Below, piece by piece: positions 43,911 to 52,994 of a DNA stretch of 64,000 bases; position 1 is the stretch's first letter, and the number at the start of each line of letters is the position of its first letter. The DNA is from an uncultured Bacteroidales bacterium (lineage in GTDB: Bacteria; Bacteroidota; Bacteroidia; Bacteroidales; F082): assembly GCA_937896505.1 (NCBI GenBank), contig CALBNP010000137.1, forward strand, positions 1 to 64,000, written 5' to 3'. The position numbers and the translations under genes were made by a program. Under the pieces are notes generated by a model. That model saw only the letters and a program-made list of their open reading frames with translations, was not told the origin of the DNA and searched no databases.

Positions 43911-45488
43911 TTATGCGAATTGTTCACCTAACAGGAGGGCTTCTTCTTTCAGCACAGCCTTGATTTCGTCGTCAATCTTGCCTGATTTCAGCTTGTTGAG
44001 CACATCTTTGTGCTTTACTTCCATCAGGTCGAGGTATTGCTTTTCGAATTCGAGCACGCGGTTGCCTGGCACCTTGGCGAGCAGGCCGTTGGTACCGCAG
44101 AAGATGATGGCAATCTGTTTTTCGACCGGCATTGGCGAGTATTGAGGTTGCTTCAGCAGTTCCACGTTCTTGCGGCCCTTGTCGAGGATGGCCATGGTGG
44201 CAGCATCGAGTTCGGCACCGAACTTCGAGAAGGCTTCCATCTCACGGAATTGTGCCTGGTCGAGCTTCAGTGTACCTGCCACCTTCTTCATTGACTTGAT
44301 TTGAGCGTTACCACCCACACGCGATACCGAGATACCCACGTTGATGGCAGGACGGATACCGGCATTGAAGAGGTTGGTCTCCAAGAAGATCTGACCATCG
44401 GTGATGGAGATGACGTTGGTAGGAATGTAGGCCGACACGTCGCCAGCTTGGGTTTCGATGATAGGTAGGGCAGTCATTGAACCGCCACCTTTCACGATGT
44501 CTTTCATCGACTCTGGCAAGTCGTTCATCTTGCGAGCCACATCGTCGTTCTTGATGATTTTTGCGGCGCGTTCGAGCAGACGGCTGTGGAGGTAGAAGAT
44601 ATCGCCTGGATAAGCTTCACGCCCTGGGGGACGACGAAGAATCAGTGAGACTTCACGATAGGCTACGGCTTGCTTTGAGAGGTCGTCGTAGATGACCAAG
44701 GCATGGCGGCCTGAGTCGCGGAAGTATTCGGCGATGGCAGCGCCAGCGTATGGTGCGTAGAACTGCATGGCGGCTGGGTCGGAAGCGGTGGCCGACACCA
44801 CGATGGTATAGTCCATGGCACCGTTCTCTTCCAAGACCTTCACCAAATTGGCTACGGTTGAGCCTTTTTGGCCTACTGCAACATAAATGCAATATACAGG
44901 GTCGCCGTTCTTGAAGTTTTCCTTCTGGTTGATGATGGTGTCGATGGCGATAGCGGTCTTTCCCGTTTGGCGGTCGCCGATGATAAGCTCACGTTGTCCG
45001 CGGCCGATAGGAATCATGGCATCGACGGCTTTCAGACCGGTTTGCAGTGGCTCATTGACGGGTTGACGATAGATGACGCCAGGAGCCTTGCGTTCGAGAG
45101 GCATTTCGTAAGTCTTGCCACAGATGGGACCTTTACCATCGATAGGCAAGCCCAAACCATCCACCACACGGCCCAACATGCCCTCGCCAGCCAATACGGA
45201 AGCGATGCGTTGGGTACGCTTCACGGTTTCGCCTTCCTTGATGCCTTCGGTAGGGCCAAGGAGCACGACACCGACGTTGTCTTCTTCCAGGTTGAGCACG
45301 ACGCCCATGGTGCCGTTTTCGAACTGCACCAATTCGTTGGCTTGAACGTTGTCCAATCCATAGATGTGGGCCACGCCGTCGCTCACTTGCAGCACCTTGC
45401 CGATTTCCTCAAACTGGATACGGTTGCTCAGGTTCTGGAGCTGTTGCTGCAGAATGCTTGATATTTCACTTGGTTTGATGTTTGACAT
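43911..45488 (-). CDS. atpA: F-type ATP synthase alpha subunit
   Basis: A 525-residue non-catalytic nucleotide-binding subunit of F1. The P-loop GDRQTGKTAIAID is near residue 170, and the signature PAINVGISVSRVGG follows later. Length is normal. Gene order atpD-C-I-B-E-F-H-A-G, with beta and epsilon first, is the usual order in Bacteroidetes. The gap of 19 bp to atpH implies cotranscription. Confidence 0.97.
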   Translation of the reverse strand: MSNIKPSEISSILQQQLQNLSNRIQFEEIGKVLQVSDGVAHIYGLDNVQANELVQFENGTMGVVLNLEEDNVGVVLLGPTEGIKEGETVKRTQRIASVLAGEGMLGRVVDGLGLPIDGKGPICGKTYEMPLERKAPGVIYRQPVNEPLQTGLKAVDAMIPIGRGQRELIIGDRQTGKTAIAIDTIINQKENFKNGDPVYCIYVAVGQKGSTVANLVKVLEENGAMDYTIVVSATASDPAAMQFYAPYAGAAIAEYFRDSGRHALVIYDDLSKQAVAYREVSLILRRPPGREAYPGDIFYLHSRLLERAAKIIKNDDVARKMNDLPESMKDIVKGGGSMTALPIIETQAGDVSAYIPTNVISITDGQIFLETNLFNAGIRPAINVGISVSRVGGNAQIKSMKKVAGTLKLDQAQFREMEAFSKFGAELDAATMAILDKGRKNVELLKQPQYSPMPVEKQIAIIFCGTNGLLAKVPGNRVLEFEKQYLDLMEVKHKDVLNKLKSGKIDDEIKAVLKEEALLLGEQFA

Positions 45489-45507
45489 ATATCTGTATTT
45501 TATTCTT

Positions 45508-46044
45508 TTACTTCAGTTTTTTCTTCAGCGCTTCGAGTTGCCCGGCTACCGAGGCATCCATGCGGTCGTTTTCGATGTCGAGGATGAAACCACCGATGAT
45601 GCTTGGGTCAATGGTGATTTGCATTTCGGCATGGCAGTCGAAGTTTTGCTCCACGAAGCCTTTCAGCTTGCGCATGGTCTCGTCAGGAAGTTCGGTGGCG
45701 GTGGTCACATGGGTGAGCAGGATGTCTTTCGAGTCGCGATACATCTCTTGGTATTTCATGGCGATGCGATAGATGCTGCTCTCTCGTTTCTGTTGGGCCA
45801 CAAACTCGATGAAATGTTCCAGGCAAGGGTGGAGTGGCTCGCCCACAGCAGCCTTCACGAGGTTGACTTTCTCTTCCGTCCCGATGATGGGGTTGGTGAG
45901 GACCTCGTTGAACTGTGCTATGGCCAAGTCATAATTTTGGGTGAGACGCATCAAGCCTTCATACACTTCCTGCTCGCAATGTTCTTGTCGTGTGAGGTTA
46001 AGCAAGGCGCGTGCGTATCTGACCGATATCTTTCCGTTGTCCAT
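45508..46044 (-). CDS. atpH: F-type ATP synthase delta subunit
   Basis: A 178-residue peripheral stalk subunit (OSCP). The start ISVRYARALLNL and the C-terminal MQITIDPSIIGGFILDI are characteristic. It links the b subunit to the F1 head and lies 5 bp after atpF. Confidence 0.94.
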   Translation of the reverse strand: MDNGKISVRYARALLNLTRQEHCEQEVYEGLMRLTQNYDLAIAQFNEVLTNPIIGTEEKVNLVKAAVGEPLHPCLEHFIEFVAQQKRESSIYRIAMKYQEMYRDSKDILLTHVTTATELPDETMRKLKGFVEQNFDCHAEMQITIDPSIIGGFILDIENDRMDASVAGQLEALKKKLK

Positions 46045-46049
46045 AGTCG

Positions 46050-46550
46050 TTATGCTTCAATCTGTTGGTTGCTGCGAAGCAGCTTTTCGATATAGTCGCT
46101 CTGCTTGTTCTGCTCTTTCAGTTCGCTTTGCAGAAGCTTTTCGGCGATGTCAACCGAGAGGGTGATGACTTGGCTCTTGATTTCGGCCATGGCTTCGGCC
46201 TGCTCCTTTTCGATGCGCAGACGTGCGTCGGCGACAATCTTTTCGGCCTCTATGCGGGCTTGCTGCTTGGCTTCTTCGATGAGTTGCGTCTTCATCTCCT
46301 GACTTTCTTTCATGATGCGAAGTTGCTCGGCTTGCGATTCGGCCAAGGCTTCCTTCTTGCGTTGCTCAATGCCAGCCAAGGCGTTGTTGGCTTCTTCTGC
46401 CGCCATCAACGAGTCGGCGATGTATGTGTTGCGCTTTTCGACAGCACCCATGATCATGGGCCAACCCACTTTGGCAAGGATGGCAAACACGATGAGGAAG
46501 GCTATCAGCATCCATATAACTAAACCGCTTTCAGGGAGAAATAAATCCAT
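46050..46550 (-). CDS. atpF: F-type ATP synthase b subunit
   Basis: A 166-residue stator subunit: one N-terminal transmembrane helix (about 8-28, LVIWMLIAFLIVFAILAKVGW listed in part as LVIWMLIAFLIVF) and a long charged helix rich in Glu, Gln, Ala and Lys that dimerises and reaches F1. Length and layout are normal. Confidence 0.94.
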   Translation of the reverse strand: MDLFLPESGLVIWMLIAFLIVFAILAKVGWPMIMGAVEKRNTYIADSLMAAEEANNALAGIEQRKKEALAESQAEQLRIMKESQEMKTQLIEEAKQQARIEAEKIVADARLRIEKEQAEAMAEIKSQVITLSVDIAEKLLQSELKEQNKQSDYIEKLLRSNQQIEA

Positions 46551-46618
46551 TTTGTTGTCTTTTTAAGGGTTAAAGTGTCGGAGGCTTGTCAGCCAAGCCC
46601 CCGACGAATTTAAGGTGA

Positions 46619-46864
46619 TTAGCCGAGAACAGCCAACAGGCAGACGACGATGGCGAAAAGAGTTGCACCTTCGACGAGAGCACCAGCGATGATCATGCCT
46701 GATTGGATTTTGCTTGCTGCTTCAGGCTGACGTGCCATGGCTTCCATGGCTGATTGACCGATTTTACCGATACCGAAACCTGCACCGATGACGGCGATAG
46801 ATGCAGCGATGGCTGCCAGACCTGGAGCGAATGAAGCTGCATCGAGAAGGATTGATAATAACAT
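46619..46864 (-). CDS. atpE: F-type ATP synthase c subunit, H+-type
   Basis: An 81-residue rotor ring subunit: two hydrophobic helices joined by the polar loop ARQPEA (about 44-49). The ion-binding carboxylate is Glu65 (LVEGATLF). Na+-binding c subunits carry Gln on helix 1 and Ser/Thr after the Glu; the aligned residues here are Ile32 and Gly66. The ring should therefore carry H+. It is separated from atpB by a 286-bp non-coding gap. Confidence 0.95.
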   Translation of the reverse strand: MLLSILLDAASFAPGLAAIAASIAVIGAGFGIGKIGQSAMEAMARQPEAASKIQSGMIIAGALVEGATLFAIVVCLLAVLG

Positions 46865-47150
46865 GATTGATTGAATTTAGTTTGTTAATGGATTATGTTT
46901 GTTTGTTTATTTGTTTATTGTTTATTTGTTGAATTGATTATTGGACTTTGGGACATTTAGACTTGTGGACTAAGGGACTTGTGGATATTTAGACTTTTTT
47001 GACTTTGGGACTTTGTGGGATGCTGAGCTGCTTCCTGAGCGGTGGCTGCTGAACGGAGCCGAAGCAAGTCGAAGGGGAGCCGAAGCGTCGTTTCTCATTA
47101 TTCTCAATTTTCAATTCTATCCTTAATTCTCAATTCTTAATTAAAAAAAC
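46865..47150. other. Low-complexity gap inside the atp operon
   Basis: No gene. The part next to atpE is T-rich with TTTGTTTATTTG-like runs. Then come repeated GACTTTGGGACTT and GACTTGTGGA-type words (about 46940-47020), then two copies of GAGCCGAAGC (near 47057 and 47079), and finally TCAATTCTTAATT-type repeats. It looks like slipped and decayed repeat DNA. I see no promoter element or terminator. Confidence 0.6.
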
Positions 47151-48293
47151 TCACTCTTCCTCCGGTTCATGTTGCGCCATTCCGATGAAGAGCGACGACA
47201 AGATGGTGAACACGTAGGCTTGGATGTAAGCCACCAGCAGTTCCAAGCAAGTCATGAAGATGGTCATGAAGATGGATACGATGGATATCACGCCGCCCAT
47301 GCCTGCGCCATACATGCCACCGATGATGAAAATCAAGGCCATGAGCACCATGATGATGATGTGACCGGCAAGGATGTTGGCGAACAGACGGACCATCAGG
47401 GCGAAAGGCTTGGTGATGGTGGAGATTAATTCGATGATAGGCATCAGCGGGAAGGCCTTCAGGAAGATAGGAACATCGGGCCAAAGGATGTCTTTCCAAT
47501 AGTGTTTGTTGCCGAAGATGTTGACGAAGAAATAGGTCAGCAGGGCAAGCACGATGGTGATGCTGAGGTTACCTGTCACGTTGGCGCTGAAGGGGAACAA
47601 GGGAATTAGGCCGAACAGGTTGGCGAAGAAGATGAAGAAAAACGCCGTCAGAAGATAGGGAGCGAATTTCTTTACTTTCTTTTCGGGGATGTTGGGAGCG
47701 ATGATGCCGTCAATAACCGAGTAGGTGAGCCATTCCACCATGCCTTGGTATTTGGTAGGCTGGCCCATCGGGTCTTTCTTGTATTTGTAGGCGGCAGGCA
47801 GGAAGAAGGCCAAGAGGAAGACGCACACGAGGAAGATGCCGAAGGCATTCTTGGTGAACGAGATGTCGAATGGCCGCTTGAGTTCGCCTGTACTGCTCAC
47901 TTCAACCAGCTTGCCTGGATATTTGGCGGCGTTGATAGGGGAGATGTAGAAGTTGGAACCTTTGTGGTTGAAGGTCTCGCCTTCTTTCAGCTCGCAGACG
48001 TGTTTCGACGAAAAACAGTGCCAGCCCGTTTCCTTGCTCCTGACGATGACGGGAAGCCATATGCAAACAGGCTTCTCGTGAATCTCCGTGATGTGGTAAC
48101 AGTAACTGTCGCCCGTGTGCCCGAAGATGAACGACTTGGCATCGAACTTCTCGGGTTTGGCTTCTGCCTCTTCGCTGATGGTCTCTTCGACTTGCGCATC
48201 GGCTTCCTCGGCTTGGGCAAAGCCGTGCAAGGGTACGAAGGCCATCAAGGCGACGAGTAGGATGAGCGTTATGGATTTGAAAACATTATTCAT
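47151..48293 (-). CDS. atpB: F-type ATP synthase a subunit with N-terminal extension
   Basis: A 380-residue membrane subunit forming the proton half-channels. The conserved arginine is in ALMVRLFANILAGH, and five to six helices lie in the second half. The first ~150 residues are an added segment: a signal-like start (about 1-26, ending GFAQA), an acidic stretch, then a small domain with HTGDSYCYHITEIHE and SKHVCELKEG. This extension is typical of Bacteroidetes AtpB and probably lies in the periplasm. The start overlaps the AtpI-like gene by 8 bp. Confidence 0.95.
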   Translation of the reverse strand: MNNVFKSITLILLVALMAFVPLHGFAQAEEADAQVEETISEEAEAKPEKFDAKSFIFGHTGDSYCYHITEIHEKPVCIWLPVIVRSKETGWHCFSSKHVCELKEGETFNHKGSNFYISPINAAKYPGKLVEVSSTGELKRPFDISFTKNAFGIFLVCVFLLAFFLPAAYKYKKDPMGQPTKYQGMVEWLTYSVIDGIIAPNIPEKKVKKFAPYLLTAFFFIFFANLFGLIPLFPFSANVTGNLSITIVLALLTYFFVNIFGNKHYWKDILWPDVPIFLKAFPLMPIIELISTITKPFALMVRLFANILAGHIIIMVLMALIFIIGGMYGAGMGGVISIVSIFMTIFMTCLELLVAYIQAYVFTILSSLFIGMAQHEPEEE

Positions 48294-48684
48294 GTTTACT
48301 CTCTTTGTTGAGGTTCTTTATGTAGTGGGTATAGACGCTGGTCTCGATAACCAACGCGACGAGATAGGATATTGCGGTGATGATAAGGAACGGCTTGAAG
48401 CTTTGCTTGACGAAGATGACGAAAAGCACCAACGCAACGATGGTTACCACTAGCTTGATGCCTTTGTAGATGTAGATCCATGCCAGCTTGGATGGGTCGG
48501 CTTCCACGTTTTTCTTCATCATCTGGCAATAGAAAGCACCGAGGATCATGAAGATATTCGGAATGGATATCATCCAATTGTTCCACCATGCTTTTCCGGA
48601 AAAGCCACAGAGAAGGATTCCGTCGAGCACGAGGCAGACCAAAAGGAAGATGGTCAAATACTTTGTTGTCGGGTCTTTTTTCAT
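48286..48684 (-). CDS. AtpI-like small membrane protein
   Basis: A 132-residue protein with four predicted transmembrane helices (about 8-28, 36-55, 73-93 and 97-119). Its position between atpC and atpB is that of the AtpI/UncI-type assembly factor in other operons, and the topology fits, but sequence identity to AtpI is not clear by eye. It overlaps atpC by 4 bp and atpB by 8 bp, so translation is coupled. Confidence 0.75.
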   Translation of the reverse strand: MKKDPTTKYLTIFLLVCLVLDGILLCGFSGKAWWNNWMISIPNIFMILGAFYCQMMKKNVEADPSKLAWIYIYKGIKLVVTIVALVLFVIFVKQSFKPFLIITAISYLVALVIETSVYTHYIKNLNKESKHE

Positions 48685-48920
48685 ATCTCAGCGCAAACAA
48701 TCAGCGTGTTGTCATGGTTTTCGCAAAAGCCGCCCTTGATGGCAAACTCAAGTCCTTCCCCGTTTTCTTGGGTGAGGCTTATCTTGCCTGCTTCGAGGAT
48801 GGCCACGATGGCGGCATGATGTTCAAGTAGGGTGAACGGGCCTTGCTTGCTCGGTACCGTCACCGAACTCACCGTTCCGGAGAACAGTTTTGAATCGGGG
48901 GTGATGATTTCGACTTTCAT
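48681..48920 (-). CDS. atpC: F-type ATP synthase epsilon subunit, short form
   Basis: A 79-residue subunit, only the N-terminal beta-sandwich (VEIITPDSKLFSGTVSSVTVP, and EHHAAIVAILEAG). The C-terminal helical hairpin, which inhibits ATP hydrolysis in the E. coli protein of about 139 residues, is absent. Short epsilon subunits are common in Bacteroidetes. The gene follows atpD by 12 bp. Confidence 0.94.
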   Translation of the reverse strand: MKVEIITPDSKLFSGTVSSVTVPSKQGPFTLLEHHAAIVAILEAGKISLTQENGEGLEFAIKGGFCENHDNTLIVCAEI

Positions 48921-48932
48921 GACACCTAAATA

Positions 48933-50447
48933 TTAATTATTAGCAGCGTTTTTCAGCATTTCCTCACCCTTGGCGATGGCGTCGTCGATGGTGCCAACGA
49001 GGTTGAAGGCAGCTTCAGGATATTGATCCACTTCGCCGTCCATGATCATGTTGAAACCGCGGATGGTCTCTTCGATAGGCACCATGACACCCTTCAGGCC
49101 GGTGAATTGTTCGGCCACAGTGAATGGTTGCGACAGGAAACGCTGCACACGGCGTGCGCGGTGCACCACCAACTTGTCTTCTTCGGAGAGTTCCTCCATG
49201 CCAAGGATGGCGATGATGTCTTGCAGTTCCTTGTTGCGTTGCAGCAGCTGGATGACGCGCTGTGCGGTGTTGTAGTGCTTCTCGCCGATGATGTTGGGGT
49301 CGAGGATGCGCGAGGTGGAGTCGAGCGGGTCAACGGCAGGGTAGATGCCGAGTTCCGAAATCTTACGGCTCAACACGGTGGTGGCGTCAAGGTGCGAGAA
49401 GGTGGTAGCCGGTGCCGGGTCGGTAAGGTCGTCGGCAGGCACGTAGATGGCTTGCACCGAGGTGATGGAACCGCTCTTTGTGGAAGTGATGCGTTCCTGC
49501 ATCTGACCCATCTCTGATGCCAAGGTAGGCTGGTAACCCACTGCCGAAGGCATACGGCCCAACAGGGCTGATACCTCTGAACCTGCCTGGGTGAAACGGA
49601 AGATGTTGTCGATGAAGAGCAGGATGTCTTTCTGGTCGCTCGATGGGTCGTCGCGGAACGACTCAGCCACGGTCAGGCCCGAAAGGGCAACGCTCACACG
49701 AGCCCCAGGAGGTTCGTTCATCTGGCCGAACACCAGAGTGGCTTGCGAGGTGGCGAGGGCTTTCTTGTCGATTTTCGAAAGGTCCCAATCGCCTTTTTCC
49801 ATGGCTTCCTTGAACTCGTCACCATATTTAATGATGCCTGATTCAATCATCTCACGCAGCAGGTCGTTGCCTTCACGGGTGCGTTCGCCAACGCCGGTGA
49901 ATACCGAGAAACCGTTATAGCCTTTTGCGATATTGTTGATGAGCTCCATGATAAGCACGGTCTTGCCGACACCAGCGCCACCGAACAGACCGATTTTACC
50001 GCCTTTCGAATAAGGCTCGAGCAGGTCGATGACCTTGATGCCGGTGAAGAGCACTTCTTTCGAGGTGGCGAGGTCTTCATACTTAGGTGGCTCGCGGTGA
50101 ATAGGATATTCGGTGTTGCGGCTCAGTTCGCCGATGCCGTCGATGGCATCGCCTGTGACGTTGAGCAAACGGCCCTTGATTTGTCCGCCAATCGGGATGG
50201 AGATAGGCTTGCCGGTAGGAATTACTTCCATGCCGCGCATCAAGCCGTCGGTCGAGTCCATGGCGATGGTACGCACCGAGTCTTCGCCGATGTGCTGCTG
50301 GCATTCCAGAATCAGGTTCTTGCCGTTAGGGCGCACTACTTCCAAGGCGTCGTGGATCTTTGGCAAGGCATTTTCGCCGCCTGCAAAGTAAACGTCAACC
50401 ACGGGGCCGATGATTTGTGTGATTTGTCCTTTGTTTTCTTTTGACAT
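48933..50447 (-). CDS. atpD: F-type ATP synthase beta subunit
   Basis: A 504-residue catalytic subunit. The P-loop GGAGVGKTVLIMELINN is near residue 160, with GERTREGNDL after it and the ALSGLTVAE and FRFTQAGSEVSALLGR segments that are diagnostic of beta. First gene of the operon. The start MSKENKGQITQIIG at 50447 is supported because the longer frame begins upstream of or at the TSS implied by the promoter at 50492-50500. Confidence 0.97.
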   Translation of the reverse strand: MSKENKGQITQIIGPVVDVYFAGGENALPKIHDALEVVRPNGKNLILECQQHIGEDSVRTIAMDSTDGLMRGMEVIPTGKPISIPIGGQIKGRLLNVTGDAIDGIGELSRNTEYPIHREPPKYEDLATSKEVLFTGIKVIDLLEPYSKGGKIGLFGGAGVGKTVLIMELINNIAKGYNGFSVFTGVGERTREGNDLLREMIESGIIKYGDEFKEAMEKGDWDLSKIDKKALATSQATLVFGQMNEPPGARVSVALSGLTVAESFRDDPSSDQKDILLFIDNIFRFTQAGSEVSALLGRMPSAVGYQPTLASEMGQMQERITSTKSGSITSVQAIYVPADDLTDPAPATTFSHLDATTVLSRKISELGIYPAVDPLDSTSRILDPNIIGEKHYNTAQRVIQLLQRNKELQDIIAILGMEELSEEDKLVVHRARRVQRFLSQPFTVAEQFTGLKGVMVPIEETIRGFNMIMDGEVDQYPEAAFNLVGTIDDAIAKGEEMLKNAANN

Positions 50448-50491
50448 TGTATATGAATTTTCTTGTATTTCTTGCTTCGTTTTACAAAGCG

Positions 50492-50500
50492 GCAAATATA
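50492..50500 (-). promoter_or_regulatory. -7 element of the atp operon
   Basis: The minus strand reads TATATTTGC, a TAnnTTTG match with a TSS near 50485, giving a leader of about 38 nt before atpD. Confidence 0.6.
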
Positions 50501-50552
50501 GAAAAATAAATGACGCAAGAAAAATTTTTTGTTTTAAGTTGTCTTTTTCCTC

Positions 50553-50560
50553 TATCTTTG
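50553..50560 (+). promoter_or_regulatory. -7 element for the NUDIX gene
   Basis: TATCTTTG, 15 bp before the ATG at 50576. Confidence 0.6.
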
Positions 50561-50575
50561 TCGAAAAATGAAGCT

Positions 50576-51127
50576 ATGAAGCAAGACGACGATATGAAAT
50601 GGAAAGTGCTCGAGAGCGAAACGCTCTTCGGCGAGTTGTGGCTCAACGCGCGCCGCGACAAGGTGCAACTGCCTGATGGCCGCATTTATGACAGTTATTA
50701 TGTGTTGCACTATCCCGATTGGGTGAATGTCATTGCCATTACCGACGATGGCCTTGTCGTGCTCGAACGGCAGTATCGCCACGGAATAGCATCGGTTTCG
50801 ACTGAGATTGTGGCTGGATGTGTCGAGCCTGGTGAAGCGCCTTTGGAGGCAGCGCAGCGCGAGCTGATGGAAGAGACGGGCTTCGGTGGCGGCACCTGGA
50901 CGCCGTTGATGACTCTTGCGCCAAATGCCAGCACGCAAGACAACCGCTGCCATTGTTTCCTTGCCGAAGGTGTCACCTTGCAAGGTCAGCAGCATCTCGA
51001 TGCTACGGAAGATATCCGTGTCATGCTCTATTCGAAAGAAGAGGTGAAACAGATGCTCGATGCAGGCGAATTCGTCCAAGCCATGATGGTGGCTCCGCTG
51101 CTCAAGGTGTTTGGATGCTGGAAATGA
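50576..51127 (+). CDS. NUDIX hydrolase (ADP-ribose pyrophosphatase-like)
   Basis: A 183-residue NUDIX enzyme. The box G-x5-E-x7-REU-x-EE-x-GU is complete: GCVEPGEAPLEAAQRELM then EETGF. The preceding VIAITDDGLVVLERQYRHGI is typical of ADP-ribose or nucleoside-diphosphate-sugar pyrophosphatases. The substrate cannot be fixed. It is transcribed divergently from the atp operon and is monocistronic. Start MKQDDDMKWK at 50576; MKWKVLES 18 bp on is also possible. Confidence 0.88.
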   Translation: MKQDDDMKWKVLESETLFGELWLNARRDKVQLPDGRIYDSYYVLHYPDWVNVIAITDDGLVVLERQYRHGIASVSTEIVAGCVEPGEAPLEAAQRELMEETGFGGGTWTPLMTLAPNASTQDNRCHCFLAEGVTLQGQQHLDATEDIRVMLYSKEEVKQMLDAGEFVQAMMVAPLLKVFGCWK

Positions 51128-51433
51128 AGTTTCAGTTCCCCGTCACCAATACACCATCGTTCTGTCATCAAGGGGACAAGTAGGGGACAAGGCCGCACTT
51201 TCTTCTTGGTTTCCGCACACTTTTTTCGGAGCTTCTTCGGTCATTCACCGAAGAACCCCCGAAGAAACCTACTAGTTGGTGCGGCCGAGAAGGCAACTTG
51301 GTGCGGCCTTGGTCATGCTGTGATTTGCTGATTTTGGTTGTCACAGTTGTGTCATACGACTGGCCCAAGTTGACGGGTTAAAGGATGTTTTTCCGTTTTT
51401 AATAATTCTTAGAGTCTGTCTTGATTTAGGTGA

Positions 51434-51530
51434 AACAAATAACAATGTCATTTCGACCGTAGGGAAGAAATCTATTGTTATTTGTTCCACTCGGGAAAAG
51501 CCTTTAGATACCTTCTTTTGTCGGTATGAT
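51434..51530. repeat. Dispersed palindromic repeat, copy 2
   Basis: AACAAATAACAAT (51434-51446) and its complement (51474-51486) bound a core that is the inverse of 690-742, with only two or three base changes. Similarity extends through AGGTATCTAAAGG-like sequence and CATACCGAC to about 51530. Confidence 0.8.
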
Positions 51531-51664
51531 ATGGGTTGGCACCGAAAGATATCAAAAACCGCAAATGTGATTGAAGTGTTGCTTACTAGTGAACCCGCCA
51601 ACCTTTGCCAGCCACCTATATGCAAAAAAGATGTTTTTTGCTGCAAGTTGTTCGAAATTCTCAT

Positions 51665-51673
51665 TATCTTTGC
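51665..51673 (+). promoter_or_regulatory. -7 element for the T9SS-sorted protein
   Basis: TATCTTTGC, 24 bp before the ATG at 51698. Confidence 0.6.
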
Positions 51674-51697
51674 GGACCAACTTTAAAATTTCAAGCT

Positions 51698-52939
51698 ATG
51701 TCAAGATTCTACATTAAAAATTGGATGGTCGTGGCCATCTGCTTGCTGGCAAACGTAGCCTTGTTTGCCCAAACTCCCGATGTGTATGTCGGAGGCATCC
51801 TCAACAGCGAGGGCGCAATCTGGAAGAATGGAGTCGCCGAGGTGATTCCCAACACCGACCAAGTCTTTTTCATTGTATTTGACGGCGATGACGAATATGT
51901 CGCCGGACGCACAAAGGAAATGGTTCCCGTAGTTTGGAAAAACGGCGAGGAACTCTATAGGTTTGAAGGGGAATATCAAGACAGGTCCATCTCGTCGATG
52001 GCAGTCCGCGATGGTAACGTGTATGTCACTACTATCGATTTGACCCCAACATGGCAAAACGATGCCGCGGTGTGGGTTAATGGCGTGGCTTCGGAAGACT
52101 ATGCCGATGCTGTCGAAATCAACGGCATCTTCCTTGATGGCGATGATGTTTATGTGGCAGGTCGCACCTTCGACCAGGCTGTGATCTGGAAAAATGCCGA
52201 ACCTCTTTACACATACTTTTCTGAAGGCACAGGCCTTTTCTGCGATGTGATTGTCGTTGACGGCGATGTGTATTATCTGGGTGGCGACTTTGGTGGAGGC
52301 GCCGGAAAGACGGCCGCGGTGAAGAGCCAGGACGAAGTTCCTGCCCATCAAGAACACGGTAGGGATTTCGGTATCAAGGCTTGGAAGAACGGCGAGGAAC
52401 TTTACTACCTCAGCGAAGAGCTTTATGGAGGCCGCATTGCCGTATCGGACGGGAAGGTCTATGTCTCGGGCCAGGCTGCAAGCGGCATGATCTATAGGGC
52501 CTTCCTGTGGACTGACGGCGAAGCCACTCCCTTGTCCGACGAATGGAGCGGCACAGGAACCATGTGCATCTACGATGGCGACATTTATGTAACCGGATTC
52601 AAGGGCAATTACCCCGAACTCGACGCCTACATCTGGAAGAACGGCGAGCTTGAAACGATTGCCACTGGAGGCTACAACTACGGCAACTGCATCGTCGTGG
52701 TTGATGGAGAGACGAGCGTTGAAGAAAGCCAAGAGACCTTTGCAGTTTTCCCGAATCCGGCCAACGGCTGCATCTCAATCGAAAGCGTTGAGTTCAGCGA
52801 AGCCGCCCTTTACAACAACATGGGACAACTGGTTCTCACCACCAACGAGAGCAGGATTGACGTCACGGCATTGGCATCGGGACTCTACCTGCTGAAGCTC
52901 GACGGCAAAGCCTCGAAAAACATTCTCATCCAGCATTGA
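51698..52939 (+). CDS. T9SS-sorted surface protein with seven-fold repeat
   Basis: A 413-residue exported protein. The signal peptide is about 1-24 (ending ALFAQ). The body holds seven repeats of a pattern like x-VYVxGR...x-WKNGE-x-x-x-L: the words WKNGVAEV, WKNGEELYR, WVNGVASE, WKNAEPLY, WKNGEELYY, WTDGEATP and WKNGELET mark them. Seven such units suggest a beta-propeller, probably for binding. The last ~75 residues begin AVFPNPANG and end KNILIQH, a T9SS type A sorting domain. The gene lies between direct copies of a 25-bp sequence. No ligand is known. The chosen ATG gives the signal peptide. Confidence 0.8.
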   Translation: MSRFYIKNWMVVAICLLANVALFAQTPDVYVGGILNSEGAIWKNGVAEVIPNTDQVFFIVFDGDDEYVAGRTKEMVPVVWKNGEELYRFEGEYQDRSISSMAVRDGNVYVTTIDLTPTWQNDAAVWVNGVASEDYADAVEINGIFLDGDDVYVAGRTFDQAVIWKNAEPLYTYFSEGTGLFCDVIVVDGDVYYLGGDFGGGAGKTAAVKSQDEVPAHQEHGRDFGIKAWKNGEELYYLSEELYGGRIAVSDGKVYVSGQAASGMIYRAFLWTDGEATPLSDEWSGTGTMCIYDGDIYVTGFKGNYPELDAYIWKNGELETIATGGYNYGNCIVVVDGETSVEESQETFAVFPNPANGCISIESVEFSEAALYNNMGQLVLTTNESRIDVTALASGLYLLKLDGKASKNILIQH

Positions 52940-52963
52940 TGAGCGTTAATCTGATATGAAGAG

Positions 52964-52994
52964 ACGGTCGGGAGCGATTCCGACCGTTTTTTTT
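52964..52994 (+). terminator. Intrinsic terminator of the T9SS-sorted gene
   Basis: ACGGTCGG (52964-52971) pairs with CCGACCGT (52980-52987), followed by eight T. Confidence 0.9.

Larger units (their letters stand above)
51128..51697. other. 570-bp repeat-rich intergenic region
   Basis: No convincing gene. Near 51187-51310 a long inverted repeat is bounded by AAGGCCGCAC and GTGCGGCCTT, with internal CTTCTTCGG/CCGAAGAA hairpins. Then comes the dispersed repeat copy 2 (51434-51530), preceded by a 25-bp word (51421-51445) found again after the next gene. The promoter of the next gene is at 51665-51673. Confidence 0.7.

Noticed and set aside
46619..46864. Na+-type F-ATPase
   Set aside because: The c subunit lacks Gln on helix 1 and Ser/Thr after the essential Glu, so Na+ coupling is not supported.
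51605..51697. Upstream start for the T9SS-sorted protein
   Set aside because: The extra 31 codons contain the -7 element and would hide the signal peptide, so the ATG at 51698 is better.
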